Shown here: positions 16,743 to 25,445 of the stretch, in pieces
Numbering within the stretch: position 1 is the first letter of the stretch
Layout of the letters: the number at the start of each line of letters is the position of its first letter
Assembly: GCF_947496075.1 (NCBI RefSeq)
Contig: NZ_CANMBJ010000002.1
Span: 1,240,001 to 1,304,000 of the forward strand
Direction of reading: 5' to 3'
Length of the DNA: 64,000 bases
Source: an uncultured Tateyamaria sp.
Lineage (GTDB): Bacteria; Pseudomonadota; Alphaproteobacteria; Rhodobacterales; Rhodobacteraceae
Translations under genes and position numbers: made by a program
The notes under the pieces: generated by a model
The model's database searches: none
What the model saw: only the letters and a program-made list of their open reading frames with translations
Told to the model about the DNA's origin: nothing

Positions 16743-18257
16743 TCACTTGGTGAAGGTATCGGCAAATTGCTCTCTCAACGCCTTCTTCTGAACTTTCCCC
16801 ATCGTGTTTCGGGGAAGTTCAGGAAGTATGACGAGCTTTTTTGGCTGCTTGAAGCGCGCAAGCGAAGAACCGATTTCGGCGGCTATGGCATCGAGATCGG
16901 GCTGGCGGTCAGGCATCGCAACAATAATGCCGAAGACACTTTCGCCAAAATCTCTGTGCGGCACCCCGATCACGGCGCTTTCGAGAACGCCGTCCTGCTC
17001 ATCCAAGATCAACTCTATCTCCTTTGGATAGATGTTGTACCCGCCCGAGATGATCAGATCTTTGTTGCGCCCAACGATTGTTACGTAACCGTCCTCGTCA
17101 ATCGTTCCCAAATCACCAGTGATGAAAAATCCGTCTGCACGCAGTTCTTCGGCCGTCTTTTCAGGCATCTGCCAGTATCCCTGGAAGACATTTGGACCGC
17201 GTACTTCTATCTGGCCGATGTCTCCATTCGGCAGTGACACACCGCTCTTGGGATCAGTGATCTTCAACTCAACTCCGGGCAGAGGAATGCCAACGGTTCC
17301 AGCGCGGCGCTCTCCCGCATAGGGATTGGACGTGTTCATGTTGGTTTCGGTCATGCCGTATCGTTCGAGGATGCGATGGCCTGTCCGTTCTTCGAACTGG
17401 ATGTGTGTTTCGGCCAGTAGTGGGGCGCTGCCGGATACAAACAGCCGTATATGAGTTGTGAGGTTTTTCGTAAAACGGGCGTCTCCCAAAAGGCGCGTGT
17501 AGAACGTTGGCACACCCATCATTGTAGTTGCATTCGGCAGTTGGGTGATCAGCTGGTCCAAATCGAATTTTGGCAAGAAGATCATCTGGCCGCCGCACAG
17601 CAGGGTGATATTGGTTGCTACGAACAAACCGTGCGTGTGAAAGATTGGAAGGGCGTGGAGCAAAACATCCTGTGAGGTGAAACGCCATTCCTTTTGCAGC
17701 ACCTGAGCGTTGGACAGCAAGTTGCTTTGAGTCAGCATGGCCCCTTTGGACCGTCCAGTCGTGCCGGAGGTGTACAACAGTGCTGCAAGGTCGCTGCCCG
17801 TGCGAGATACGGTTTCAAAAGATTTCAAGTAGGGCGCTGCGTTGTCCGCAAATGAACCTGAACCATCCGCATTCAGAGTCTCCAGCTTCGCCCCGCACCG
17901 TTCTGTGATCGCAGCCAGAGCATTGCGTTTACTGCCCTCTACAAGCACCAGGCGTGCGCCGCTGTTTTCGACAAAATAGGCCACCTCGTCCGGGGTGTAG
18001 GCCGTGTTCAGCGGTAAGAAGACCAAACCAGCCTGTACACACGCGGCGTATACAGCCAGCGTTTCTGGAGACTTGGCGGTTTGAACAGCAACCCGATCTC
18101 CGGCCGTCAGGCCCATATCGGCCATCAAACCTGCATACTGTGCTGCGATGTCCAGAAAAGCTTCGTAGGTGAGCGAAAGGCCTCCGGGTAAATGCAGGAA
18201 CACCGCATCGCTTGCGCGGTGCTGACCAAACAGTGTGTCGTAGAGTGGGTTGGGCAT
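16743..18257 (-). CDS. matB: Malonyl-CoA synthetase (malonate-CoA ligase)
   Basis: A 504-aa acyl-adenylate enzyme that activates malonate with ATP and CoA. The AMP-binding P-loop YTSGTTGRSKGAM (about residue 160), the YGMTET motif (ERYGMTETNMN), the GDLGTIDEDGYV hinge and the C-terminal PRNTMGKVQKK lysine motif are all present. The opening (MPNPLYDTLFG) and the overall length match MatB. It is the last gene of a five-gene transcript after the TRAP genes and malonyl-CoA decarboxylase, the same order as the S. meliloti matPQMAB locus, which is the main reason for assigning malonate rather than another acid. Confidence 0.92.
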   Translation of the reverse strand: MPNPLYDTLFGQHRASDAVFLHLPGGLSLTYEAFLDIAAQYAGLMADMGLTAGDRVAVQTAKSPETLAVYAACVQAGLVFLPLNTAYTPDEVAYFVENSGARLVLVEGSKRNALAAITERCGAKLETLNADGSGSFADNAAPYLKSFETVSRTGSDLAALLYTSGTTGRSKGAMLTQSNLLSNAQVLQKEWRFTSQDVLLHALPIFHTHGLFVATNITLLCGGQMIFLPKFDLDQLITQLPNATTMMGVPTFYTRLLGDARFTKNLTTHIRLFVSGSAPLLAETHIQFEERTGHRILERYGMTETNMNTSNPYAGERRAGTVGIPLPGVELKITDPKSGVSLPNGDIGQIEVRGPNVFQGYWQMPEKTAEELRADGFFITGDLGTIDEDGYVTIVGRNKDLIISGGYNIYPKEIELILDEQDGVLESAVIGVPHRDFGESVFGIIVAMPDRQPDLDAIAAEIGSSLARFKQPKKLVILPELPRNTMGKVQKKALREQFADTFTK

Positions 18258-18273
18258 CGGTCGCTTTGACTAC

Positions 18274-19512
18274 CTAAGTTTTGGTTGAGAGCGTGGAACT
18301 GAGCGCGCGGACGTCGGATGACGCTGCCACTGTTTTGTGGGTCACGAAGTGCTCGTGGTTCGTTGTGATGCGAGAAAGGTCATAGATATAGTTCACCATG
18401 GCACCAGACGATTGTCGTATTCCATTGTCGGACAAATCCGCATCGGCATGGACCGCATGTACCGATGCACCGTTTCCCAAATGAAAGCGTGCAACTGGGT
18501 CCACGGGTAGTCCATCCTCGCGCTTTGCTTCTAGCAGATAATGCGCGACCTTTACCTCAATGGACGCGTTTTGCAAAAGCGGAGCATCCGCCCGGTTCAG
18601 CCATCTTGTCAGGCCGGGGATTGGCGACAGGGTCACAAATGTCTGAAGGTTTGAAAGGTCACGAGACAGGTCCGCAACCACCTGTTTGATCAACGAATTT
18701 CCGAATGAAATGCCCGCAAGCCCATCCTGGCAATTGGAGATGGAATAGAACACTGCGGTGTCAGCCTCTTCGGCATCGATGGGATTGCGCCCATCAGCCA
18801 GAAGGTTCTGAATGGAATTCGGGATGCCCTTGGTCAGCGCGACTTCGACGAAGATCAAAGGCTCATCCGGTATCGCGGGATGAAAGAACCCAAAACACCT
18901 GCGGTCCGAAGGTTGTAGGCGGCGGCGCAGGTCTTCCCAGCTGTCGATCGCGTGGACAGCTTCGTACGCGATGATCTTTTCAAGGATTTCGGCGGGGCTT
19001 GCCCAGTCGATGGGGCGCAGCACCAGAAAGCCGCGGTTGAACCATGATGCAAACAGATGTTGGAAATCCACATCAAGGGGCTCCAGCACTGGAGCGTCAC
19101 GCATCATACGCAAGAGATCTTTGCGCATGGATACCAAGTGCCGTGTCCCACCCGGTACTTGATTCAAACGACGCAACAGCTCTTGCCGTTTCGGTTCACT
19201 GGCGCGCACAAATTCACGATAGCTGCGCTTGGAAGGTGTTTCCTTGTAGGTCTTGAGGCTTTCGACAACATCCACTGGATCGATTTCCAGATCACGCATC
19301 ATGAATTCAAAGAACGCCTGCTTAAGCTGGTCATCGCCGCCGCTGTATTGATCCAATATAAGCCTTGCGAGCGTACTGCCGGAAACTTCCCCGCGCGCGC
19401 TCAGCAGATCTTGGGCCAATTCGGTTATGGCACGCCCTTGCGCATCAGATGACACGGCACGTGCATAGCGCCGCTCGAAAACCGTGGAAATGAGATCAGC
19501 GAAGTAGCTCAT
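18274..19512 (-). CDS. matA: Malonyl-CoA decarboxylase
   Basis: A 412-aa protein of the MCD family, converting malonyl-CoA to acetyl-CoA and CO2. The N-terminal helical oligomerisation region is followed by the catalytic GNAT-like domain. Family motifs include GGTRHLVSMRKDLL, the FASWFNRGFLVLRPIDWASPAEIL region and the ISNCQDGLAGISFGNSLIKQV loop (Ser and His/Asn near the active site). ATG 19512 overlaps the dctM stop by ATGA, so the longer reading from 19596 is rejected. With MatB it converts imported malonate to acetyl-CoA. Confidence 0.93.
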   Translation of the reverse strand: MSYFADLISTVFERRYARAVSSDAQGRAITELAQDLLSARGEVSGSTLARLILDQYSGGDDQLKQAFFEFMMRDLEIDPVDVVESLKTYKETPSKRSYREFVRASEPKRQELLRRLNQVPGGTRHLVSMRKDLLRMMRDAPVLEPLDVDFQHLFASWFNRGFLVLRPIDWASPAEILEKIIAYEAVHAIDSWEDLRRRLQPSDRRCFGFFHPAIPDEPLIFVEVALTKGIPNSIQNLLADGRNPIDAEEADTAVFYSISNCQDGLAGISFGNSLIKQVVADLSRDLSNLQTFVTLSPIPGLTRWLNRADAPLLQNASIEVKVAHYLLEAKREDGLPVDPVARFHLGNGASVHAVHADADLSDNGIRQSSGAMVNYIYDLSRITTNHEHFVTHKTVAASSDVRALSSTLSTKT

Positions 19513-20825
19513 ATCGCGGTGCCCATTACAGCGTTGGGTAGCCAAGTGGCCAAACCCGGGAAGATGCACAAAAGGATGATCGCAATCACCATGCACGCCA
19601 CAAATGGAAGCGATCCCTTGAGGATCGTCTTGAGCGAGATGTCGGGTGCAATCCCATTAATAACATAGAGGTTCAACCCAACGGGGGGGGAGATCAACCC
19701 GATTTCCATGTTGATGGTCAGCACCACAGCAAACCAGATTGGATCAAAGCCCGCTGTTGTGATGATCGGCAGCAGAATGGGTGCCGCCATGAGGATCACG
19801 GCAACCGGTGGCAAGAAGAATCCGGCAATCAAAAGGAAAATGTTGACCGCTCCCATCAGCACCCAGGGATTCACGTCCAATGTACCAATCCACGCCGCAA
19901 TGGACTGCGTGATGAAAAGGCTGGACAGCATGTAGGAAAAGACGCCTGCCGCTGCGATGATGAACAGGATCATCACGCTTTCCTTCGTGCTGTCGCGCAG
20001 CACCATCCACAGGTCTTTGGGGTTCCAAAGCCTGTAGATGATCATCGCGATCATCAGGCACAAAAGGGCTCCGACGGCAGCCGTTTCAGATGGCGTAGCG
20101 ACCCCTCCGTACATCGCATAAAGCACGCCAATGATGATGAAAATGAAAGGCAGGACGCGCGGCAGTATCTCGAGCTTTTGCCTCCAAGTGTAATTTGTGT
20201 GCGCCAGCAAGGCGCGATTACCTGATTGCCAAGTGGAGTAGAGAGACCACACCATGAACAGGCCCACCAGCATCAAACCCGGGATAACGCCCGCGAGGAA
20301 AAGGCGCCCAATGGATTGCTCGGTCGCGATGCCATATACGATCATTGTAACGGATGGCGGGATCAGGATGCCGAGTGTGCCACCGGCAGCAATGGAACCT
20401 GCCGCGACACCATCCGGATACCCGCGCTTGCGCATCTCGGGAATACCCATCTTGCCAATCGCGGCACAGGTGGCCGGGCTTGACCCGGACATAGCAGCAA
20501 AGAGGGCGCAGGCCCCGAGGTTCGAGATCACAAGCCCCCCCGGAACGCGGGTTAGCCAACGTTCAAGGGCCTCATAGAGGTCGGCACCCGCCCGCGTTGA
20601 CGCGATGGATGCCCCCATTATGATGAACATCGGGATCGACAGCAGGGCAAAGTTGTCCAGCTTTCCGAACAGGATCTCTGGCATCAATTCGAGGGATCGG
20701 ACACCGTCAAAAACCATGATGAAGCCCGTGGAGACAATCAGAAGCCCCAGAGCTACGGAAACGCCCGAGAACAAGACCAGGATCGTGCAGACCGCGACAA
20801 GTGCGCCAAGCGTGAGCGGGTCCAT
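19509..20825 (-). CDS. matM: TRAP transporter large permease (DctM type), malonate locus
   Basis: A 438-aa membrane protein with about 12 hydrophobic segments and the DctM hallmarks: PMFIIMGASIASTRAGADLYEAL near the front, SGSSPATCAAIGKMGIPEM and AAGGTLGILIPPSVTMIVYGI in the centre. The sodium-coupled elevator domain is complete. One base overlaps the start of the small-permease stop and four bases overlap matA. Its position fixes it as the translocating subunit of the malonate TRAP system. Confidence 0.92.
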   Translation of the reverse strand: MDPLTLGALVAVCTILVLFSGVSVALGLLIVSTGFIMVFDGVRSLELMPEILFGKLDNFALLSIPMFIIMGASIASTRAGADLYEALERWLTRVPGGLVISNLGACALFAAMSGSSPATCAAIGKMGIPEMRKRGYPDGVAAGSIAAGGTLGILIPPSVTMIVYGIATEQSIGRLFLAGVIPGLMLVGLFMVWSLYSTWQSGNRALLAHTNYTWRQKLEILPRVLPFIFIIIGVLYAMYGGVATPSETAAVGALLCLMIAMIIYRLWNPKDLWMVLRDSTKESVMILFIIAAAGVFSYMLSSLFITQSIAAWIGTLDVNPWVLMGAVNIFLLIAGFFLPPVAVILMAAPILLPIITTAGFDPIWFAVVLTINMEIGLISPPVGLNLYVINGIAPDISLKTILKGSLPFVACMVIAIILLCIFPGLATWLPNAVMGTAI

Positions 20826-21376
20826 TACACGTCCTCCAGGCCGAACGGCTTCTCAATCCCGAGCAGCATTGCGACCATGTCAGCAATCAGTTGCAGCAGG
20901 AATAACCCGAAACCCACAGGCAAGGCGAGGTAGGGTATCCACAGTCGGACACCCCAAACCGTGTCCGAGCGCCAGTTGCGTTCCCATGTCAGATGCCAGA
21001 ACTCGTAACTGTACCAGAGCATGATCGTCACCATGATGATGGACAGCGAAAGTGTGAAAACGGCGAGGGCAAAGCGCAAACGTTTGTTCAAGGCCAATGG
21101 CACAAGGTCCACGTTCACGTGCCCGCGCAGGCGCTGGACATAAGGCAGCCCGATTAATGTCGCGCCGATGGCGAGATAGATGACGGCCTCTGTTTGCCAG
21201 ATGGTCGATCCATTCAGAACGAAACGAATGAAGATCATTTGGCAAGTTATTGCAACAGCGGCAACAATCATCGCCGCAGAACACCAACCTGCCAGTGTGG
21301 ATAGTGCAGCCACGAAGCGCAGAAACGGATTATTGCCGGTGCGCGCAATCGCGGCGGAGCTTTGACCCGCCATCAT
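20825..21376 (-). CDS. matQ: TRAP transporter small permease (DctQ type), malonate locus
   Basis: A 183-aa protein with four predicted membrane helices and the DctQ-family middle segment, where WQTEAVIYLAIGATLIGLPYVQRLRGHVNVD shows the conserved E-x-x-x-Y and R-G-H-V motifs. It associates with MatM. The stop overlaps the next ATG (TAATG-type junction at 20825). Two adjacent ATGs (21376, 21373) are possible starts. Confidence 0.88.
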   Translation of the reverse strand: MMAGQSSAAIARTGNNPFLRFVAALSTLAGWCSAAMIVAAVAITCQMIFIRFVLNGSTIWQTEAVIYLAIGATLIGLPYVQRLRGHVNVDLVPLALNKRLRFALAVFTLSLSIIMVTIMLWYSYEFWHLTWERNWRSDTVWGVRLWIPYLALPVGFGLFLLQLIADMVAMLLGIEKPFGLEDV

Positions 21377-21403
21377 GATGTCCTTGGAAAAAACTGTTGG
21401 GGA

Positions 21404-21427
21404 GGGGCCGCCGGTTCGGGCGACCCC
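21404..21427 (-). terminator. Receptor-permease junction hairpin (matP/matQ)
   Basis: Nine-pair stem, GGGGTCGCC/GGCGGCCCC on the minus strand (one T-G pair), six-base loop, between matP and matQ. No T-tract follows, so it is more likely an mRNA-stabilising 3' end for matP than a full terminator. Confidence 0.55.
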
Positions 21428-21439
21428 TTGGCAAAGATG

Positions 21440-22426
21440 TTAGTCGACGGCCAGCGCCATATCCAAAAGTTCTTGACCGCCTTCGACTTCGGACACGAAC
21501 TTGGCATAGGATGTTTCCTGAGCCAGAGCGCGCCAAGCTTCGAAATCTTCGGCTGACATCTGTGCGATTTCTACGCCAGCGTCTCGGAACACTTGCTCCG
21601 ATGCTGCATCCTGCTTCTTGGCTTCCTCAAGGTAGAAGGCCTGCGCCTTGGCCGATGCGCCAAGCAGCGTTTGTTGTTGCTCAGGTGTCAGCGCATCGAA
21701 GCGCGATTTGTTCATGAGCAAAGGTTGATACATGAACCACAGAGCAACATCGCCGGCTGGTGTATAGCAACTGACCTGTTCATAGATGCGGTAGGACACA
21801 AACGACGATGACGACGTATTTGCGGCGGTCAGAACACCCGTCTGCATCGCGTTGTAGATTTCAGACGAGGCCATGGACGCAATGGATGCCCCGGCCCCGG
21901 CCAGCATTTGCTCAAAGGCCTTGCCTGCCGCACGTGTCTGCAGACCCTGCACGTCTTGCGGCTTTGTGATGCACTTGTCCTTACCGACAAACCCACCGGC
22001 CAGATAGCCGTGAACCAGAACCATCACGTCGTCATCGGCCATCTTCTCTTCCAATGCCTCCATGAAAGGCGACTCACTGAGACGTGCGGCGTGGTCATGG
22101 TTCTTAACCATGCCGGGCATAAGCGTCAGGTTGAAAGCGGGTTGTTGGCCACCGGCATAGCTGAGTGGCAGCACGGTCATGTCCAACTGGCCGCGGCTTA
22201 GTGGTCGATATTGCTCACGTGGTTTGAATAGCGATTTTGAGCCAAAGATCTGGATTTCGAGATCAACGTCAGCGGCTGCCACTTCGTCGGCAACCATCTG
22301 GGCCACTTGATGGCGTACGTCTTTGTTGGACCATTGATGCGATAGACGAAGTGTTTCCGCGCTTACGGTCGACGCGGCAGCGACGCACGTCGCAATGGCT
22401 GCGGCTGTGAGTGATTTGAATTTCAT
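21440..22426 (-). CDS. matP: TRAP transporter periplasmic receptor (DctP family), malonate locus
   Basis: A 328-aa periplasmic receptor. Signal peptide MKFKSLTAAAIATCVAAASTVSA is followed by the mature start ETLRLSHQW. The DctP fold shows the conserved Arg segment LQTRAAGKAFEQML (ligand carboxylate contact expected) and ASSEIYNAMQTGVLTAAN. The start is preceded by CCTAGGGAGGA, identical to the leaders of livK and phnD. It delivers a carboxylate, here inferred to be malonate from the matAB neighbours. Confidence 0.9.
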   Translation of the reverse strand: MKFKSLTAAAIATCVAAASTVSAETLRLSHQWSNKDVRHQVAQMVADEVAAADVDLEIQIFGSKSLFKPREQYRPLSRGQLDMTVLPLSYAGGQQPAFNLTLMPGMVKNHDHAARLSESPFMEALEEKMADDDVMVLVHGYLAGGFVGKDKCITKPQDVQGLQTRAAGKAFEQMLAGAGASIASMASSEIYNAMQTGVLTAANTSSSSFVSYRIYEQVSCYTPAGDVALWFMYQPLLMNKSRFDALTPEQQQTLLGASAKAQAFYLEEAKKQDAASEQVFRDAGVEIAQMSAEDFEAWRALAQETSYAKFVSEVEGGQELLDMALAVD

Positions 22427-22509
22427 GTTGTCCTCCCTAGGCGTGAATCAACGTTCGTGGGTTGAAACTGCACTTCAACGCTTCCACACCGTGCATAACA
22501 AGTCAACTT

Positions 22510-22523
22510 TCTTGTATACAATA
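22510..22523. promoter_or_regulatory. Candidate MatR operator
   Basis: TCTTGTATACAATA contains the perfect palindrome TTGTATACAA (22512-22521) in the 140-bp gap between the divergent matP and matR genes. It closely resembles the TCTTGTA/TACACGA motif that I recall for rhizobial MatR. FCD-type GntR regulators generally bind such T-G-T-N-A-C-A dyads. Confidence 0.65.
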
Positions 22524-22566
22524 TTAAGGTGGTTGCATTTGAGGGGGCAAATGGTAAACCTCCTTT

Positions 22567-23214
22567 ATGGATATCAGGCGCGCAGATCAGATTGCAGCAT
22601 CCCTTGAGCAACTTGTTTTCTCAGGGGAATTTCGCGATGGCGAACGACTGGATGAACTGCGGTTGGCGGAACAGTTTCATGTATCGCGGACGCCCATCCG
22701 CGAGGCACTTCAAGTTCTGGTGACGTCTGGGTTGGCTGAACAGGTGCCTCGTCGCGGTGTGTTTATCCGTCAACCTGGTCCTGTCGAGCTGATGGAGATG
22801 TTCGAAACCATGGCCGAGATCGAAGCAGTGTGCGGGCGCCTGGCTGCCATGCGTATGACGGATCAAGATATTGAAGCGCTGACGGCTGCAAATGAGCGAT
22901 GCCAGGAAGCCATTCAAGACTCCGATCCTGACCGCTACTATTCAGAGAACGAAACGTTCCACCAAATCATCTATCGTGCCTCGACGAACAGCTTTCTCGA
23001 AAAACAAGCGCTTCAACTTCAAAACCGCCTTAAGGCATATCGCAGGATCCAGCTTCGGTTTCGAGGCAGGCTGGAGCAGTCCATGAGCGAGCACTCAGAG
23101 GTTCTGCTTGCGCTGCAAGAGGGCAACGCCGACAGAGCTGCATCGGTGCTACGCAGTCACGTTGCTATCCAAGGTGAGAAATTTCACCAGCTTGTTGCCA
23201 GTTTGAAACGCTGA
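22567..23214 (+). CDS. matR: GntR/FCD-family regulator of malonate catabolism
   Basis: A 215-aa regulator. Residues 1-70 form the GntR winged helix (LRLAEQFHVSRTPIREALQVLVTSGLAEQVPRRGVFI). The all-helical FCD effector domain follows (MEMFETMAEIEAVCGRLAAMRM, ENETFHQIIYRAS, HSEVLLALQEGNADRAASVLRSH), carrying the metal-ligand His/Asp residues typical of the class. It is divergent from matP. Malonate or malonyl-CoA is the expected inducer, which would release repression at the dyad upstream of matP. Confidence 0.88.
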   Translation: MDIRRADQIAASLEQLVFSGEFRDGERLDELRLAEQFHVSRTPIREALQVLVTSGLAEQVPRRGVFIRQPGPVELMEMFETMAEIEAVCGRLAAMRMTDQDIEALTAANERCQEAIQDSDPDRYYSENETFHQIIYRASTNSFLEKQALQLQNRLKAYRRIQLRFRGRLEQSMSEHSEVLLALQEGNADRAASVLRSHVAIQGEKFHQLVASLKR

Positions 23215-23305
23215 AATCCATCAGCACCATGACTTACCAGTTTTGGACTTTGGGCCAAGTTCTAATGTACGAACAGCGGTGGCTTTGATGGTGTTGGTGC
23301 CGCGT

Positions 23306-24037
23306 TCAATTCTGCTGCAACCCCACTGCCGCTTTTGTCACGCCAAAGTGCAGCGTGGCTGTCATCACGGCCAAGACAATCAAGCTTGCAAACATCAGGT
23401 CTGTCTTTGCCCGCCCGTTCGCCAACAACATTAGATATCCGAGACCTTTCGACGCGCCGACCCATTCACCAATGACCGCGCCGATTGGAGCGTATACGGC
23501 AGCGAGGGTCAGCCCGGTTCCCAATGACGGAAGAGCATAGGGTATTCTGATCCTTTGCATGATATGCCTTTTGCTCGCGCCCATGGTTCGTGCCAGGTCC
23601 AACACGTCTGGTGGGATGCGGGTTAGTCCATCATAGAATGCGCTGGTGACCGGAAAATATATGATGAGGACCGCCATCACGATCTTTGACGCAATGCCGT
23701 ACCCAAACCACAGCGTCAGAATAGGGGCGAGAGCAAAAACAGGAACGGCCTGCGTGAATACCAGGAGCGGCATGAACAACCGGTGCAGCCGGGGAAAAAG
23801 TGCCAGTTGGATTGCGGTGAATGCTCCCAAACATGAGCCAATCAACAGGCCCAATAGAACTTCGGTCAGCGTGATGCTGGCATGTTCCATCAGCAAAATG
23901 CGATTGTCCCAGGCGGCGGCAGCGACTCTGGATGGCGGCGGCAGGATGAAATTAGGAACGTCAGTGACCCAAACCACTCCTTGCCATAAAAGCAGTCCGA
24001 GGGCAGAGGCACCAATCGTGTAACCCAGCCTGCTCAC
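23306..24037 (-). CDS. thiX: Thiamin-precursor ABC transporter permease
   Basis: A 243-aa permease of the taurine/nitrate (SsuC-like) class with about six membrane helices and the EAA loop RIPPDVLDLARTMGASKRHIMQRIRIPYALPSL. It is the last gene of the thi operon (four-base overlap with thiZ). Together with ThiY and ThiZ it should import a pyrimidine thiamin breakdown product such as formylaminopyrimidine or HMP. Confidence 0.85.
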   Translation of the reverse strand: MSRLGYTIGASALGLLLWQGVVWVTDVPNFILPPPSRVAAAAWDNRILLMEHASITLTEVLLGLLIGSCLGAFTAIQLALFPRLHRLFMPLLVFTQAVPVFALAPILTLWFGYGIASKIVMAVLIIYFPVTSAFYDGLTRIPPDVLDLARTMGASKRHIMQRIRIPYALPSLGTGLTLAAVYAPIGAVIGEWVGASKGLGYLMLLANGRAKTDLMFASLIVLAVMTATLHFGVTKAAVGLQQN

Positions 24038-24762
24038 ATTAGCCCCCGCAAGACGGAGAGAAGATCACTCTGGCAAGTGACGGTATCCGGCGCAAAGGAG
24101 TCGCGGACCGGTGGATTGGCGGGCACAGGCCATTTTTGCACTGATGTTCGCCCAAGAACAATGATCTGATGACCCAGGCGCACCGCCTCCGTCGGGTCGT
24201 GGGTGACAAGAAGTACTGTCTTCCCAACCAGCACCTCGGCAGCCAGTTCCTGCATTTCGGCGCGGCTACTGGCGTCAAGAGCCGAGAACGGCTCGTCCAG
24301 CAAAACGATGGGTCGGTCTTCCATTAGTGTACGGGCAAGCGCGTTACGCTGGCGCATCCCACCCGACAGCTCCCTGGGTTTCCTTTTAAGGTGGTCGGCA
24401 AGACCTACACGTTCAAGCAGGTTCTTAGCGCGCAGAAAATCAGGTTGCTTTCCGCGGAGGCGTGCGCCCAGAACCGTGTTCTCGATTACGGTAAGCCAAG
24501 GCAGCAATAGGTCCATTTGCGCCATGAAACTCACCCGGTTGTTGACGGGGTGGTGGTCAGACGCGGCGATCGTCCCTTGGAAAACTCCGCCGCACTCCAA
24601 TCCTGCCGTCAAGCGCAGAAGCGTTGATTTTCCGACGCCGGAGCGCCCCAGAACACAGGTCCATTGACCTGCGTTCAGTGTCATTTCCAAAGGCCCAAAC
24701 AAAGGCAGGCCGTCGATAGAGCAGGAGCCGTTGATATGGATAGATGGGGCTGTCGGTGTCAC
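24034..24762 (-). CDS. thiZ: Thiamin-precursor ABC transporter ATP-binding protein
   Basis: A 242-aa ABC ATPase: Walker A GRSGVGKST, Q-loop in FMAQMDLLLPW, signature LSGGMRQRNALARTL, Walker B IVLLDEPFSALD, H-loop LLVTHDPTEAVRLG. I place the start at GTG 24762, which overlaps the tenA stop as GTGA. The longer ORF from 24840 would read through tenA in another frame. All junctions upstream in this operon are four-base overlaps, which supports that choice. Confidence 0.85.
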   Translation of the reverse strand: MTPTAPSIHINGSCSIDGLPLFGPLEMTLNAGQWTCVLGRSGVGKSTLLRLTAGLECGGVFQGTIAASDHHPVNNRVSFMAQMDLLLPWLTVIENTVLGARLRGKQPDFLRAKNLLERVGLADHLKRKPRELSGGMRQRNALARTLMEDRPIVLLDEPFSALDASSRAEMQELAAEVLVGKTVLLVTHDPTEAVRLGHQIIVLGRTSVQKWPVPANPPVRDSFAPDTVTCQSDLLSVLRGLM

Positions 24763-25445
24763 GCTGCCCGCATTCCCATATCCCAAAAGCGCACCTCCAA
24801 CTCTGTGGCTGTGGTAAAGCGCTGCTGCAAGTGTTCCCACCGAGCGGCTTGTTGCGGGTTTTCCCCCAAACGGCGCGCGACGGCAGCGTCTATCATGCGT
24901 CCTACATTGGCTATGACTTTTTGATAATCCTCGCCCGCATAAGTGTTGATCCAGTCATGATAGGGCGCATCGGCGGCAGCATCTTGCGCCAAGCGCGCCC
25001 CGATCTCTCCATAGCCAAAACAGCAAGGGGCCAATGCGGCCATCAGATCCAGAAAATCCCCCTGTAGCCCGGCATCCATCACGTAACGCGTGTAGGCGAG
25101 ATTTTCGAACTCCTCGGATGCGTTGAACAATGTAGCTTCATCAATCCCTTCGGCTGCACATGTTTTGATGTGCAAAGCCATTTCGTGATTGACCAGGGCG
25201 TCGACGGTGCCTGCGCAGACTCTCATTTCATCCAGTGTTTCCGCTTTGACGACGCCGAGGGACCATGCGCGAGCGAAGTGGACGAGAAAGACGTAATCCT
25301 GGATCAGGTAGTGTAGAAACGCGGGGCGGGGCAGGGTGCCCTCGCGCAACCCCTCGACAAATCTGTGATGCGTGTAAGCCCGCCATGTGTCAGGGTAACC
25401 GCTGCGCCACATTGCAAAAGTCTTTCCGTACGGCTGCGTAATCAT
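24759..25445 (-). CDS. tenA: TenA family aminopyrimidine aminohydrolase (thiaminase II)
   Basis: A 228-aa all-helical TenA protein. It hydrolyses aminopyrimidine derived from degraded thiamin to HMP in the cytosol. The active-site cysteine lies in MAALAPCCFGYGEIG (about residue 137), where TenA has the catalytic Cys. The conserved LPRPAFLHYLIQDYVFLVHFAR opening, the E in NASEEFEN, and YAGEDYQ are also present. Its location between thiY and thiZ links uptake of the pyrimidine directly to its salvage. Confidence 0.92.
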   Translation of the reverse strand: MITQPYGKTFAMWRSGYPDTWRAYTHHRFVEGLREGTLPRPAFLHYLIQDYVFLVHFARAWSLGVVKAETLDEMRVCAGTVDALVNHEMALHIKTCAAEGIDEATLFNASEEFENLAYTRYVMDAGLQGDFLDLMAALAPCCFGYGEIGARLAQDAAADAPYHDWINTYAGEDYQKVIANVGRMIDAAVARRLGENPQQAARWEHLQQRFTTATELEVRFWDMGMRAA

